Assembly (NCBI RefSeq): GCF_000321225.1
Contig: NW_004450402.1
Location: 1,279,690-1,343,689 of the forward strand
Length of the DNA stretch: 64,000 bases
Source of the DNA: Odobenus rosmarus divergens
Taxonomy: Eukaryota; Chordata; Mammalia; Carnivora; Odobenidae
Direction of reading: 5' to 3'
In this document: positions 1-9,959 of the stretch, in pieces
How positions within the stretch are numbered: position 1 is the stretch's first letter
Layout of the letters: every line of letters starts with the position of its first letter
Program-made: the position numbers and the translations under genes
Notes under the pieces: generated by a model
The model's database searches: none
Told to the model about the DNA's origin: nothing
What the model saw: only the letters and a program-made list of their open reading frames with translations

Positions 1-23
1 AAATCTTAAAAAAAAAAAAAAAA
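1..23 (+). mobile_element. 3' tail of a Can-SINE cut by the window edge
   Basis: The window opens with AAATCTTAAA followed by a pure A run, the standard 3' end of the plus-strand Can-SINEs seen elsewhere here. The body lies outside the window. Confidence 0.6.
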
Positions 24-121
24 GAAGAAGATTCACACTTACATCATCCTTATTGTTAATCCTACCAACAGGAAGAAAACTTGTCTTTCCCACTAGTTCC
101 AGAAAAGTCCTACTGGGCGTG

Positions 122-179
122 CTTATGTCACATGACTAACCCTGAACCAGCTTATGTCACATGACTAACCCTGAACCAG
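122..179. repeat. 29-bp perfect tandem duplication
   Basis: Two adjacent identical 29-bp copies (122-150 and 151-179), each starting CTTATGTCACATGAC and ending CTGAACCAG. No mismatch is seen, so the duplication is probably young. Confidence 0.95.
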
Positions 180-262
180 TCATTTCAACCAGAGGAAACA
201 ATGGTCTAATTGTCCATTCATAAGCCCCGAGGTAGAGTCAGACCCTCAGAACAAAATAGAGT

Positions 263-444
263 AGGGCACCTAGGTGGCTCAGTTGGTTAAGCGTCTGCCT
301 TCAGCTCAGGTCATGATCCCAGGGTTCTGGGACTGAGTCCCACCTTGGGCTCCCTGCTCAGTAGGGAGTCTGCTTTGTCCTCTGACCCTCCCCCATCTCA
401 TGTTCTCTATCTCTGAAATAAATAAATAAATCTTTAAAAAAAAA
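263..444 (+). mobile_element. Can-SINE (tRNA-derived), full length
   Basis: Head GGGCACCTAGGTGGCTCAG, body with GGTCATGATCC, AAATAAATAAATAAATC and a poly(A) tail. It is flanked by an about 15-bp target-site duplication, GAACAAAATAGAGTA before and GAACAAAATGGAGTA after, with one mismatch. Such SINEs are copied by L1 machinery. Confidence 0.93.
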
Positions 445-449
445 GAACA

Positions 450-1115
450 AAATGGAGTAATCAAAAGAAAGAGATGACCCCCAAGAAAATCAGGGTGCAG
501 GTTATTAGAGAGAAGGTAAATAATTCTGAGTTAAATAGAAACATCAGCAATCCACTAGTCTTGCCAAAATAACTTGATAATGCTGTATCAGTTTCCTAAC
601 TTTGAAAAAAAGTTGTAACTCCCTCAAACCCCCAAGCTAGAAGTTGTTGTTAGACTACATACCCTAATAATGCGTAAAATTTCATGACTCCTACTGAGTA
701 GTAACATAAAAATCTTTGGAAGTCTAAGCAAAGTATAATAATTTTCTAAGTATTTTGTAATGCTGCCTGCTTTTTTTCTTAGCTATTTACAAATCTCAAA
801 ATCTAACTTTTCTTCACTAATATCCAAACATGCCCATTAAACTCCCCCTCCCAAATTTTAAAATACAAAGCCAAACCAGATACTAAAAATGTTGTCTACA
901 AATAAAATTTTAATTTACTTCTATCAAAATTGAAAGAATAAAGGAAAAAGAAATGTTCAGCCATTATGCTAGCTCCACTCCTAAATCAGACTATGCTTAA
1001 ATTGAGCAAAGAAGCCCCAATTAGAGACCTGGTATTGTCTGAAACCTGAATGTTCTCTGTGTTTGGTAAGTAAAAAAGTGTTAGTGTTATGGTATTCTTT
1101 AAGAACTGAGTGAGA
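450..1115. other. AT-rich unassigned interval
   Basis: No SINE, L1 or LTR signature recognised and no credible reading frame. Possibly old decayed repeat or unique DNA. Confidence 0.5.
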
Positions 1116-1121
1116 ATTGGA

Positions 1122-1316
1122 GAGCCGGGGTGGTCCAGTGGGTTAAATGTCCAACTCTTGGTTTCAGCTCAGGTCATAGTCTCAGTGCATAGTGCTCCGC
1201 ACTCAGCATGGAGTCCGCTTGGGATTTTCTCTCTCTCCTCTCCCTCTCTGCCCCTCCCCCCATTCTCTCCCATTCTCTCTCTCTCTCAAATAAATGAAAT
1301 CTTAAAAAAAAAAAAG
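1122..1316 (+). mobile_element. Can-SINE, older subfamily
   Basis: Degenerate head (GAGCCGGGGTGGTCCAG), the older body form CCAACTCTTGGTTTCAGCTC, a CT tract from about 1227 to 1288, AAATAAATGAAATC and poly(A). Short similarity between GAGAATTGGAG before and AGAATTGAGAAGG after may be the target duplication. The open frames here only reflect the CT tract. Confidence 0.88.
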
Positions 1317-1319
1317 AAT

Positions 1320-2565
1320 TGAGAAGGAACACTTTCTTATTAAAAATGGTATTTGTAACTGGAAATTGGTGCAAAGAACTTATTGGTATATTAACCCATG
1401 AAAAAGGAGCCAAGATTGTCCTTCAAAATAATCCCACCATTTTGTCTATGTTTTCTACAGACTGCTTCAGGCTCTTGCATAGCCCCAAAGATAGCTGGCT
1501 TTGCATTGTCAAAATGATTTGAAAGGTCCAATAGGGTTCATTTTCTCAAAAATATACTCTGTTTACAAGTGTCTTCACAATATTAAAATAAGAAATTTTA
1601 AAAATGCAAACGTTTCATATAGAAACACTAATATAAACAGAGCCTATTGATCCTCCTATGGATAACACAGGTAACTGATGGAGATTCTGAAGATTCTGAA
1701 TTAGCTACAAATGGCTAATTCCATTCAGTGAAACTACTTAAATGACTACATCCTAGAACCTGCTTATTCATTTCCTTGGTACTTATTAGACGTCTGTCTT
1801 CTATTACTACTAATCTACTAAAAATGCTTTCTTGAAGATCTCTTTATTAATCAAAGGGTTTTTTCTCAGTCTTCGTTCTTTTTGACCCTTTTCAGTATCC
1901 CTTTTTTTAAAAAAAACTAATTTTTTTTCTGGTAGTTCTTTCTCTTATGCAAGTACTCAATTCTGGTTTCCATCTACATTTGGAATAGCTTCTCCATATG
2001 CACTGTTTCCATCTACATTTGGAATAGCTTCTCCATATGCTTATTTCTCTGTTTCCCTACATGTGAACAAGCATTAAAAAACTAATATTTTTAATGTGTA
2101 TTCTTCTATTTAATAGTACCTTGGATAGCATTCAGGCAATAAGTAGAAGCTAAGATTTGAATGAAAGATCAAAATGTACAACATAGTTGCTCTGATTCAC
2201 TAGTTAACTATATGAGGGTACAACATAGGCCTTATCAACCTCCATTCCTTCCAGTTGAGTTTATAGGGTCTAGAAATAGCAGAGAGCTATTTCCCCAACT
2301 AGACAGTAAGCTCCTCAAAAGGAAAAAGTAGTTTCTGTTTTTTGTATTTGGAATACCTAAGCAGTGTCTGCCCCAATGGAGACAATAAAAAGCTTTTAAA
2401 GATAGCAACTTGCCCAAATGTCTGGGCATATGGTATATGCAAGAGAATAATAAAAGTATTAAAAATGTATGCAGAAGAATATTGATCTACATACTAAGGA
2501 CTTTGGATTTATTCTGTATATAATGAAGAGCCCTGAGGGTTTTTATACAAAATATAACAAATTAT
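1320..2565. other. AT-rich interval without a recognised repeat
   Basis: No gene or interspersed repeat recognised. The only structure noted is the short tandem duplication at 1966-2040, listed separately. Frames in this stretch show no domain. Confidence 0.5.
1966..2040. repeat. 39-bp tandem duplication
   Basis: GTTTCCATCTACATTTGGAA begins at 1966 and again at 2005. The second copy matches for 36 bp and then diverges. Confidence 0.93.
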
Positions 2566-2569
2566 TTAA

Positions 2570-2685
2570 TATCTATGAAAGCACTTAGAACTGTGTCTGC
2601 TACATAGTAAGCACTATTTATTATAGTAAATAGAGGCATTGTAAGTAATATTTATTGTCGTCATCATCTTTATCAGACCCATATT
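2570..2685 (+). mobile_element. MIR SINE fragment
   Basis: GCACTTAGAACTGTGTCTGC, CATAGTAAGCACTATTTAT and following ATTTATTGT-type text match the 3' half of MIR (GCGCTTAGAACAGTGCCTGG, CATAGTAAGCGCT). Ancient and diverged. Confidence 0.65.
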
Positions 2686-2689
2686 TATT

Positions 2690-3480
2690 GTTCCTTTTAT
2701 AAGAATTTGTATTTCAGTTTGTTCTGATTTACTCATGTTCATATTCAAATGTCTAAACTATTGAGTGTGCCTTTAGTATTTTCAAGGCATTGTCTTTGCA
2801 GAAACAGACTGCAAGGAAATTGCTGCCACTTTTGGTCTCCTACTCTAAGATAAGTATAGTTTCCAAAGTCAACCACCTCCTTTAATCCACAGAACTCACT
2901 CCAAGATAAAAAAAAATCACTCAACTCCAAACATGGAAAGTTTCAGCTTGAAAGGAGTTACAGCATCTGCCTCCACACCAGGACCACAAAGCCTGAGTGA
3001 GCCATTGTGGCTGCGTGCTTGAATGAAAGGGATGAGTCTGAGCATGTTTGCTGTGTGATCTTTGCAAAAATGAAGAAAGGATCACAAAGGAGGCCCAGCT
3101 TGGGGAATTGGATAAATGAGCAGGCAGCTCTATGCAGACCACAAAAAAAAATAAATTAATCAGACTTTGGAACAATTTTATTCTAGTTGGTATTCTTGGG
3201 GGATAACTTCCTTAGTAGCAGCTAAATGGGGTTCCCTAATGCCTGCCAAATATCCCATTTAAATTAGCATATATTTGCATATGTTGACATGCAGGAAAAA
3301 TACACTACCAGACTACCAAAAGGTGTTCTTCCACACATTCAGGTAGGTCATCTTTCTCTGTGGCTGTCTGGGCAACCAAAGCAGGAATGATGGAGGAGCA
3401 TTTTCCTTCTCACTTTTTGTGTCTGAGTATCTGTGCTGTTGCAGGCAACTCAGTCCTCTGCAGGCCTTAGTTTTCTCAAG
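2690..3480. other. Unassigned interval
   Basis: No repeat or gene recognised. Two minus-strand frames of 61 and 84 codons overlap here, but neither has a recognisable domain or coding context. Confidence 0.45.
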
Positions 3481-3482
3481 GA

Positions 3483-3695
3483 GGGCGCCTGGGTGGCTCA
3501 GTTGGTTAATCGACTGCCTTCGGCTCAGGTCATGATCCTGGAGTCCCAGGATTGAGTCCCACATCGGGCTCCCTGCTCAGCAGGGAGTCTGCTTCTCCCT
3601 CAGACCCTCCCCCCCCTCATGTGCTCGCTCGCTCTCTCTCTCTCACTGTCTCTCAAATAAATAAATAAAATCTTTAAATAAAATAAAAATAAAAA
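3483..3695 (+). mobile_element. Can-SINE, full length
   Basis: Canonical head GGGCGCCTGGGTGGCTCAG at 3483, GACTGCCTTCGGCTCAGG, CT tract near 3627-3655, AAATAAATAAATAAAATC and an A-rich tail containing AAAAT units. Confidence 0.93.
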
Positions 3696-3794
3696 TGAAT
3701 AAGGAATGCCAGAAAAACCTCTAAAATTTCTTATTTCTGAAATTCTGATTCCTATTAGCCTCATCTATCCAGTAGATTAGTGTTTATCTAATTT

Positions 3795-3977
3795 AAGGAC
3801 TGGCAAATTACAATAAGAGGCTAAATGCTCCTGCCACTTATTTTTATAAATAAAGTTTTACTGAAATATGACCATACCCATTTGTTGATGTCCTGTCTAT
3901 GGCTGCCTCTCCCATAGAGTCCAGTGACTATGACAGAGACAAACCATAGGAAAGTCAAAAGTATTACTGTGGACTTT
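3795..3977. mobile_element. Probable hAT-type DNA transposon remnant
   Basis: Text such as AATAAAGTTTTACTG, CATACCCATTTGTTGATG, TGTCTATGGCTGCC and ATGACAGAGAC resembles a common non-autonomous hAT family of mammals (TAAATAAAGTTTTATTGGAA, CTATGGCTGC). Assigned from memory, so the family name is left open. Confidence 0.5.
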
Positions 3978-3992
3978 AACAACAAAAGTCTA

Positions 3993-4186
3993 GGGCGCCT
4001 GGGTGGCTCAGTTGGTTAGGCGACTGCCTTCGGCTCAGGTCATGATCCTGGAGTCCCGCATCGGACTCCCTGCTCAGCGGGGAGTCTGCTTCTCCCTCTC
4101 ACCCTCCCCCCTTTCATGCGCGCTCTCTCTCTCTCTCTTATTCTCTCTCTCAAATAAATAAACAAAATCTTTTAAAAAAAAAAAAC
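3993..4186 (+). mobile_element. Can-SINE with perfect 15-bp TSD
   Basis: Head GGGCGCCTGGGTGGCTCAG, diagnostic TTCGGCTCAGG, CT tract, AAATAAATAAACAAAATC and poly(A). The flanks AACAACAAAAGTCTA (3978-3992 and 4187-4201) are identical, indicating a fairly young insertion. Confidence 0.96.
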
Positions 4187-4372
4187 AACAACAAAAGTCT
4201 ACTGTTTTCTGAGCTAAGTGAAAGTAAATGGATTCTTTTGTTTGTTTTCTCATCTATTTCTCATGCTAGTAGGGTCTCCAAATATGAGTAAATTGAGAGC
4301 CCATGCATGAAAGTTATGGCTGAGGGAGTGTTCACAATTATTTGTTCTACTCTTAAAAAGTAAGTATCAGAG

Positions 4373-4563
4373 GAGCGCCTGGGTGGCTCAGTTGGTTAAG
4401 CGACTGTCTTCGGCTCAGGTCATGATCCTGGAGTCCCGGGATCGAGTCCTGCATAGGGCTCCCTGCTCGGTGGGGAGTCTGCTTCTCCCTCTGACCCTCC
4501 CCCGTCTCATGCTCTTTCTATCTCATTCTCTCTCTCAAATATCTAAATAAAATTTTTTAAAAA
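4373..4563 (+). mobile_element. Can-SINE with 11-bp TSD
   Basis: Head GAGCGCCTGGGTGGCTCAG, body and CT tract typical of the family, short A tail. AAGTATCAGAG is present at 4362-4372 and again at 4564-4574. Confidence 0.95.
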
Positions 4564-4579
4564 AAGTATCAGAGCAAAC

Positions 4580-5305
4580 AAAACGAGAGATTTGTGGTAA
4601 ATAATTCTGATGTTCAAACCATCAGAAAAGCACCATGTGAATTGCTATTGTCATCCCAAGCCAATTTTCAGCACATACATGGACACAGACTGACTTGAAA
4701 TACCAAACTATCATTATATTCCAAATATTTTATTGCACAACTTGAAACAATTCACTATTTGCTTTATGGGTGATTCTGATGATCTTTACAAAATGAGAAA
4801 TGAGAAATGACTCAGCATCAAAATTTCACCACTCTTGACTTGCATGACTTCTTAATTAAGAGCTGAAGGTGGTAGCTGTAGGAGCTCCATTGTGAATCCT
4901 ATTTTAATTATGAAAAAAAAGAACAATGCTAAATCATATGAGTATGAAATAACTTAAAGAATGTTAAGTAGGCAATAAATGTAAAACAATTATAAGCTGG
5001 TTCATATCTGACTTGACACCTGACTTTAAGTGTGTCTCTTCTTAGAACAAAGTAAAAAATGAGAGCAGCTATTCAAATATTCTGCATTTTTGTAAATGAA
5101 GCATAGCAGAAAATGTAAAATTTGTGTCTTTCATTCTTTACAAAGTAGCCCGCACTCTGAGCCTCAAAGTATCTCAGGTGGTAAAGCCTTCCTACTTCAC
5201 CTTACCCTTGTGAAAGTTGTTCCTTTTTGTCTTCCCTTTAATCCCTAAGCTTTCTGTTCGAGTGACAATCTCCACTCTTTTTCACTGATTAAAATCTATT
5301 GCCTT
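4580..5305. other. Unassigned interval left of the L1
   Basis: AT-rich sequence without a recognised repeat or coding frame. It ends in a T-rich run that merges with the L1 poly(A), which is read as poly(T) on this strand. Confidence 0.45.
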
Positions 5306-5644
5306 CTTTTCTTTTTTATTGTTATGTTAATCACCATACATTACATCATTAGTTTTTGATGTAGTGTTCCATGATTCATTGTTTGTGCATAACACCCATT
5401 GCTCCATGCAGAATGTGCCCTCTTTAATACCCATCACCAGGCTAACCCATCCCCCCACCCCCCTCCCCTGTAGAACCCTCAGTTTGTTTTTCAGAGTCCA
5501 TCATCTCTCATGGTTCATCTCCCCCTCCAGTTTCCCCCGGCTTCATTCTTCCCCTCCTGCTATCTTCTTTTTTTTTTCTTAACATACATTGCATTATTTG
5601 TTTCAGAGGTACAGATCTGTGATTCAACAGTCTTGCAGCGCTCA

Positions 5645-8600
5645 CCATAGCACATACCCTCCCCAATGTCTATCACCCAGCCACCCCATCCCTCCCACCC
5701 CATTCTCACTCCAGCAACCCTCAGTTTGTTTCCTGAGATTAAAAATTCCTCGTATCAGTGAGGTCATATGATACATGTCTTTCTCTGATTGACTTACTTC
5801 ACTCAGCATAACACCCTCCAGTTCCATCCACGTCGTTGCAAATGGCAAGATCTCATTCCTTTTGATGGCTGCATAATATTCCATTGTATATATATACCAC
5901 ATCTTCTTTATCCATTCATCTGTCAATGGACATCTTGGCTCTTTCCACAGTTTGACTATTGCGGACATTGCTGCTATAAACATTGGGGTGCACGTACCCC
6001 TTCGGATCCCTACATTTGTATCTTTGGGGTAAATACCCAGTAGTGCAATTGCTGGGTCATATGGTAGCTCTATTCTCAACTTTTTGAGGATTATCCATAC
6101 TGTTTTCCAGAGTGGCTGCACCAGCTTGCATTCCCACCAACAGTGTAAGAGGGTTCCCCTTTCTCTGCATCCCCACCAACATCTGTCATTTCCTGACTTG
6201 TTAATTTTAGCCATTTGACTGGTGTGAGGTGGTATCTCATTGAGGTTTTGATTTGGATTTCCCTGATGCCGAGCGATGTTGAGCACTTTTTCATGTGTCT
6301 GTTGGCCATTTGGATGTCCTATAGACATTTTAACAGTATTTGTTTTTCCAATCCATGAGCATGGAATGTTTTTCCATTTCTTTGTGTCATCTTCATTGTC
6401 TTTCATCAGTGTTCTATAGTTTTCAGAGTACAGATCTTTTACTTCTTTGGTTAGGTTGATTCCTAGGTATCTTATGGGTTTTGGTACAATTGTAAATGAG
6501 ACTGAGTCCTTGATTTCTCTTTCTGCTGCTTCATTATGGTGTATAGAAATGCAACAGATTTCTGTACATTGATTTTATATCCTGTGACTTTGCTAAATTC
6601 ATGTATCAGTTCTAGCCATTTTTTGGTGGAGTCTTTCAGGTTTTCTACATAGAGTATCATGCCATCTGAAAATAGTGAAACGTTGACTTCTTCCTTGATG
6701 ATTTGGATGCCTTTTATTTCTTTTTGTTGTCTGATTCCTGAGGCTAGGATTTCCAGTACTGTGTTGAACAACAGTGGTGAGTGTGGACATCCCTTTCATG
6801 TTCCTGACCTTAAGAGAAAAACTCTGAGTTTTTCCCCACTGAGGATGATATCAGCTGTGGGTCTTTTGTATATGGCCTTTATGATGTTGCAGTATGTTCC
6901 TTCTATCCCTACTTTCTTGAGGGTTTAAATCAAAAAAGGATGGGAAGAGGGACAGCTGGGTGGCTTAGTAGGTTAAGCGTCTTCCTTTGGCTCAGGTCAT
7001 GATCCCAGAGTCCTGGGATCAAGCCCCACATCAGGCTCTCAGCTCATCAGGGAGCCTGCTTCTCCCTCTCCCTCTGCTGCCCCTGCTTGTGCTCTCTCAC
7101 TCTCTCTCTGTCAAATAAATAAATAAAATATTTTTTTAAAAAAAGAATGCTGTATTTTGTCAAATGCTTTTTCTGTATCTATTGAGAGGATCATACAATT
7201 CTTACCCTTTCTTTTATTAATGTGGTGTATCACACTGATTGATTTGAAAATATTGAACCATGCCTGCAACCCAGGAATAAATCCCACTTGATCACGGTGA
7301 ATAATCCTTTTAATGTACTGTTGGATTCAATTAGCTAGTATCTTGTTGAGAATTTCTGCATCTATGTTCATCAGGGATATTGGTCTGTAATTTTCCTTTT
7401 AAGTGGGGTCTTTGTCGGGTTTTGGAATCAAAATAATACTGGCCTCACAGAATGAGTTTGGAAGTCTTCTTTCCATTTCTATTTTGTGGCACAGTTTCAG
7501 AAGAGTAGGTATTAATTCTTCCTTAAATGTTTGATAGAATTCCCCTAGGAAGCTACCTAGCCCTAGACTCTTATTTGTGGGGGATTTTTGATTACTAATT
7601 CAATTTATTTGCTGGTTATTGGTCTGTTCAAATTTCCTATTTCTTCCTGTTTCAGTTTTGGTAGTTTATGTTTCTAGGAATTTATCCATTTCTTCCAGAT
7701 TGCCCAATTGTTGGCATATTATTGCTCATAATATCCTCTTATAATTGATTATATTTCTGCGGCCTTGGTTGTGAATTCTCTTTCATTCATGATTTTATTT
7801 ATTTGGGTCCTTTCTCTTTTCTTTTTGATAAGTCTGGTTAGAGGTTTATCAATTTTGTCAATTAAGAGCTGTTAAGAACCAGTTACTAGTTTCGTTGATC
7901 TGTTCTACTGTTTTTGGCTGTTTTGTTTTTTTTTATTTCCATATCACTAATTTCTGCTCTAATCTTTATTATTTCCCTTCTTCTGCTGGTCTTAGGCTTT
8001 ATTTGCTGTTCTTTTTCCACTCTTTTATGTGTAAGGTTAGGTTGTGTATTTGAGACTTTTCTTACTTCTTGAGGAAGGCCTGTATTGCTCTGTACTTCCC
8101 TCTTAGGACCACCTTTGCTGTGTCACAAAGATTTTGGACTGTCATGTTTTCATTTTCATTTGCTTCCACATATTTTTTATTTCTTCTTTAATTTCATGCT
8201 TAACCCATTTATTCTTCAGTAGGATGTTTTTTAACCTCCATGTATTTGTGGTCTTTCCAAATTTTTTCTTGTGGTTGACTTCAAGTTTCATAGCACTGGG
8301 GTCTGAAAATATTAATGGTATTATCTCAATCTTTTTGTACTGGTTGAGGCCTGATTTGTGACCCAGTATGTGATCTATTCTGGAGAATATTCCATGTGCA
8401 CTTGAAAAGAACGTGTATTCTGCTGCTTTAGGATGAAATACTCTGAATTTGTCTGTTAAGTCCATCTAGTCCAGCGTGTCATTCAAAGCCCTTGTTTCCT
8501 TGTGATCTTCTGCTTAGATAATCTGTCCATTGCTGCGAGTGGGGTGTTAAAGTCCTCTACTATTTTTGCATAATTATCAATGAGTTTCTTTATGTTTGTT

Positions 8601-8990
8601 ACTGGTTTATATATTTTGCTACTCCCAAATTGGGGGCATAAATATTTATAATTGTTAGATCTTTTTGTTAAATAGACACCTTTACTATGATATAGTTCCC
8701 TTCCTCATCCCTTCTTACAGTCTTTGGTTTAAAATTTAGTTTATCTGATTTTTTTTTTTTTTTTGATGTCCATTAGCATGATAGATGGTTCTCCATCTAT
8801 CTCCATCTCCATCCCCTCACTTTCAATCTGGAGGTATCTTTGGGTCTAAAATAAGTCTCTTGTAAGCAGCATATTGATGGGTCTTGTTTTTTTTATCCAT
8901 TCGGATACACTATGTCTTTTGATTGGAGCACTGAGTCCATTTACATTCAGAGTAATTATTAAAAGATATGAACGTAATGTCATTGTATTA
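5645..8990 (-). pseudogene. L1 ORF2 remnant (endonuclease/reverse transcriptase)
   Basis: ORF2 encodes the L1 endonuclease (EN), reverse transcriptase (RT) and a C-terminal cysteine-rich region that copy L1 and SINE RNA into DNA. A minus frame at 8142-8465 carries the EN C-terminal part (RIDHILGHKSGLNQYKK). Its SDH motif reads SDP (SDPSAMKLEV), so a catalytic histidine is lost. A frame at 6472-6771 carries the RT core, where FADD reads FSDG (LFSDGMILY), so a catalytic aspartate is lost. The C-terminal part is the 254-codon frame 5642-6406, which includes MWYIYTMEYYAAIKRNEILP. That frame runs across a deletion joint near 6320 that brings RT-downstream sequence next to the C-terminal region. 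A SINE at 6943-7138 and several stops and frameshifts break the rest. Confidence 0.9.
6943..7138 (+). mobile_element. Can-SINE inserted in the L1 ORF2
   Basis: Head GACAGCTGGGTGGCTTAG, body CATGATCCCAGAGTCCTGG, CT tract and AAATAAATAAATAAAATA. AAAAAGGATG before and AAAAAGAATG after look like the target duplication. L1 sequence resumes at once (GCTGTATTTTGTCAAATGC). The insertion is therefore younger than the L1. Its orientation is opposite to the L1. Confidence 0.93.
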
Positions 8991-9121
8991 CCTGTAAGGT
9001 CACTGTGCCTATAGATTGTCTCCGTTCCTTTCTAGGCTTTGTTGCTTTTGGTCTCTCTTTCCCACTCAAAGGGTTCCCTTTAATATTTCTTGCAGAGCTG
9101 GTTTAGTGATCACAAACTCCT

Positions 9122-9950
9122 TTAGTTTTTGCTTGTCTTGGAAACTCTTATCTCTCCTTCTATTCTCAGTGACAGCCTTGTTGGATAAAGTATTCTTGGC
9201 TGCATATTTTTCCCATTTAGCAGGTTGAATATATCATGCCACTCTTTTCTGGCCTGCCACGTTTCTGTGGACAGGTCTGCTGCTAACCTTGTGTGCCTAC
9301 CCTTGTAGGTTAAGGACCTTCTGTCCCTAGCTGCTTTCAGAATTGTCTCTTTATCTTTGTATTTTGCAAGTTTCACTATGATATGTCTTGGTGCTTACCT
9401 GTTTTTGTGGATTTTAAGGGGAGCTCTCTGTGCCTCTTGGACTTGAATGCCTGTTTCCTTCCCCAGATTAGAGAAGTTCTCAGCTATAATTTTTCAAATA
9501 ACCTTCTGCCCCCTTTCCCACTCTTCTCAGACTCCTATGATATGGATATTATTGCACTTTGTGGAATCATTGAGTTCCCTAAGTCTTTATTCATGATCTA
9601 AAACTTTTCTTTCCTTCTTCTTTTCAGCTTCATTATTTTCTATAATTGTATCTTCTATACCACCTATTAGAGCCTCTGCTTCTTCCATCCTCACTGTGAT
9701 TACTTCCAGACAGTTTTGCATCTTAACTATAGAATCTTTTTATTTTGGCCTGACTAGCTTTTACATATTTCCTCTCTGTAGTCAGGTTTCTCTGATGTCT
9801 TTTTTGCTTCTTTCAAGCCCAGCTAGTACTTTTATGACTGCTGGTCTAAATTCTTATTCAGATATATTGCTTATATCTGTTTTGAGCAAATCCCTACCTC
9901 TGATTTCTTCTTGATCTTTCTTTTGGGGAGAATTCCTGTCTTGTCATAAC
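9122..9950 (-). pseudogene. L1 ORF1 remnant (RNA-binding chaperone)
   Basis: The minus frame 9122-9376 encodes the conserved C-terminal domain of L1 ORF1p, the trimeric RNA-binding protein that coats L1 RNA. Visible hallmarks include AKYKDKETILKAARDRR, LAADLSTETWQARKEW and the terminal PRILYPTRLSLRIEGEIR. Upstream codons toward 9950 are broken into short frames. The N-terminal coiled-coil part is not readable as one frame and its start cannot be fixed. Confidence 0.85.
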
Positions 9951-9959
9951 ATCTAGGTT

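Noticed and set aside
5642..6406. 254-codon minus-strand open frame
   Set aside because: It is L1 ORF2 C-terminal sequence fused across a deletion, not a host gene.
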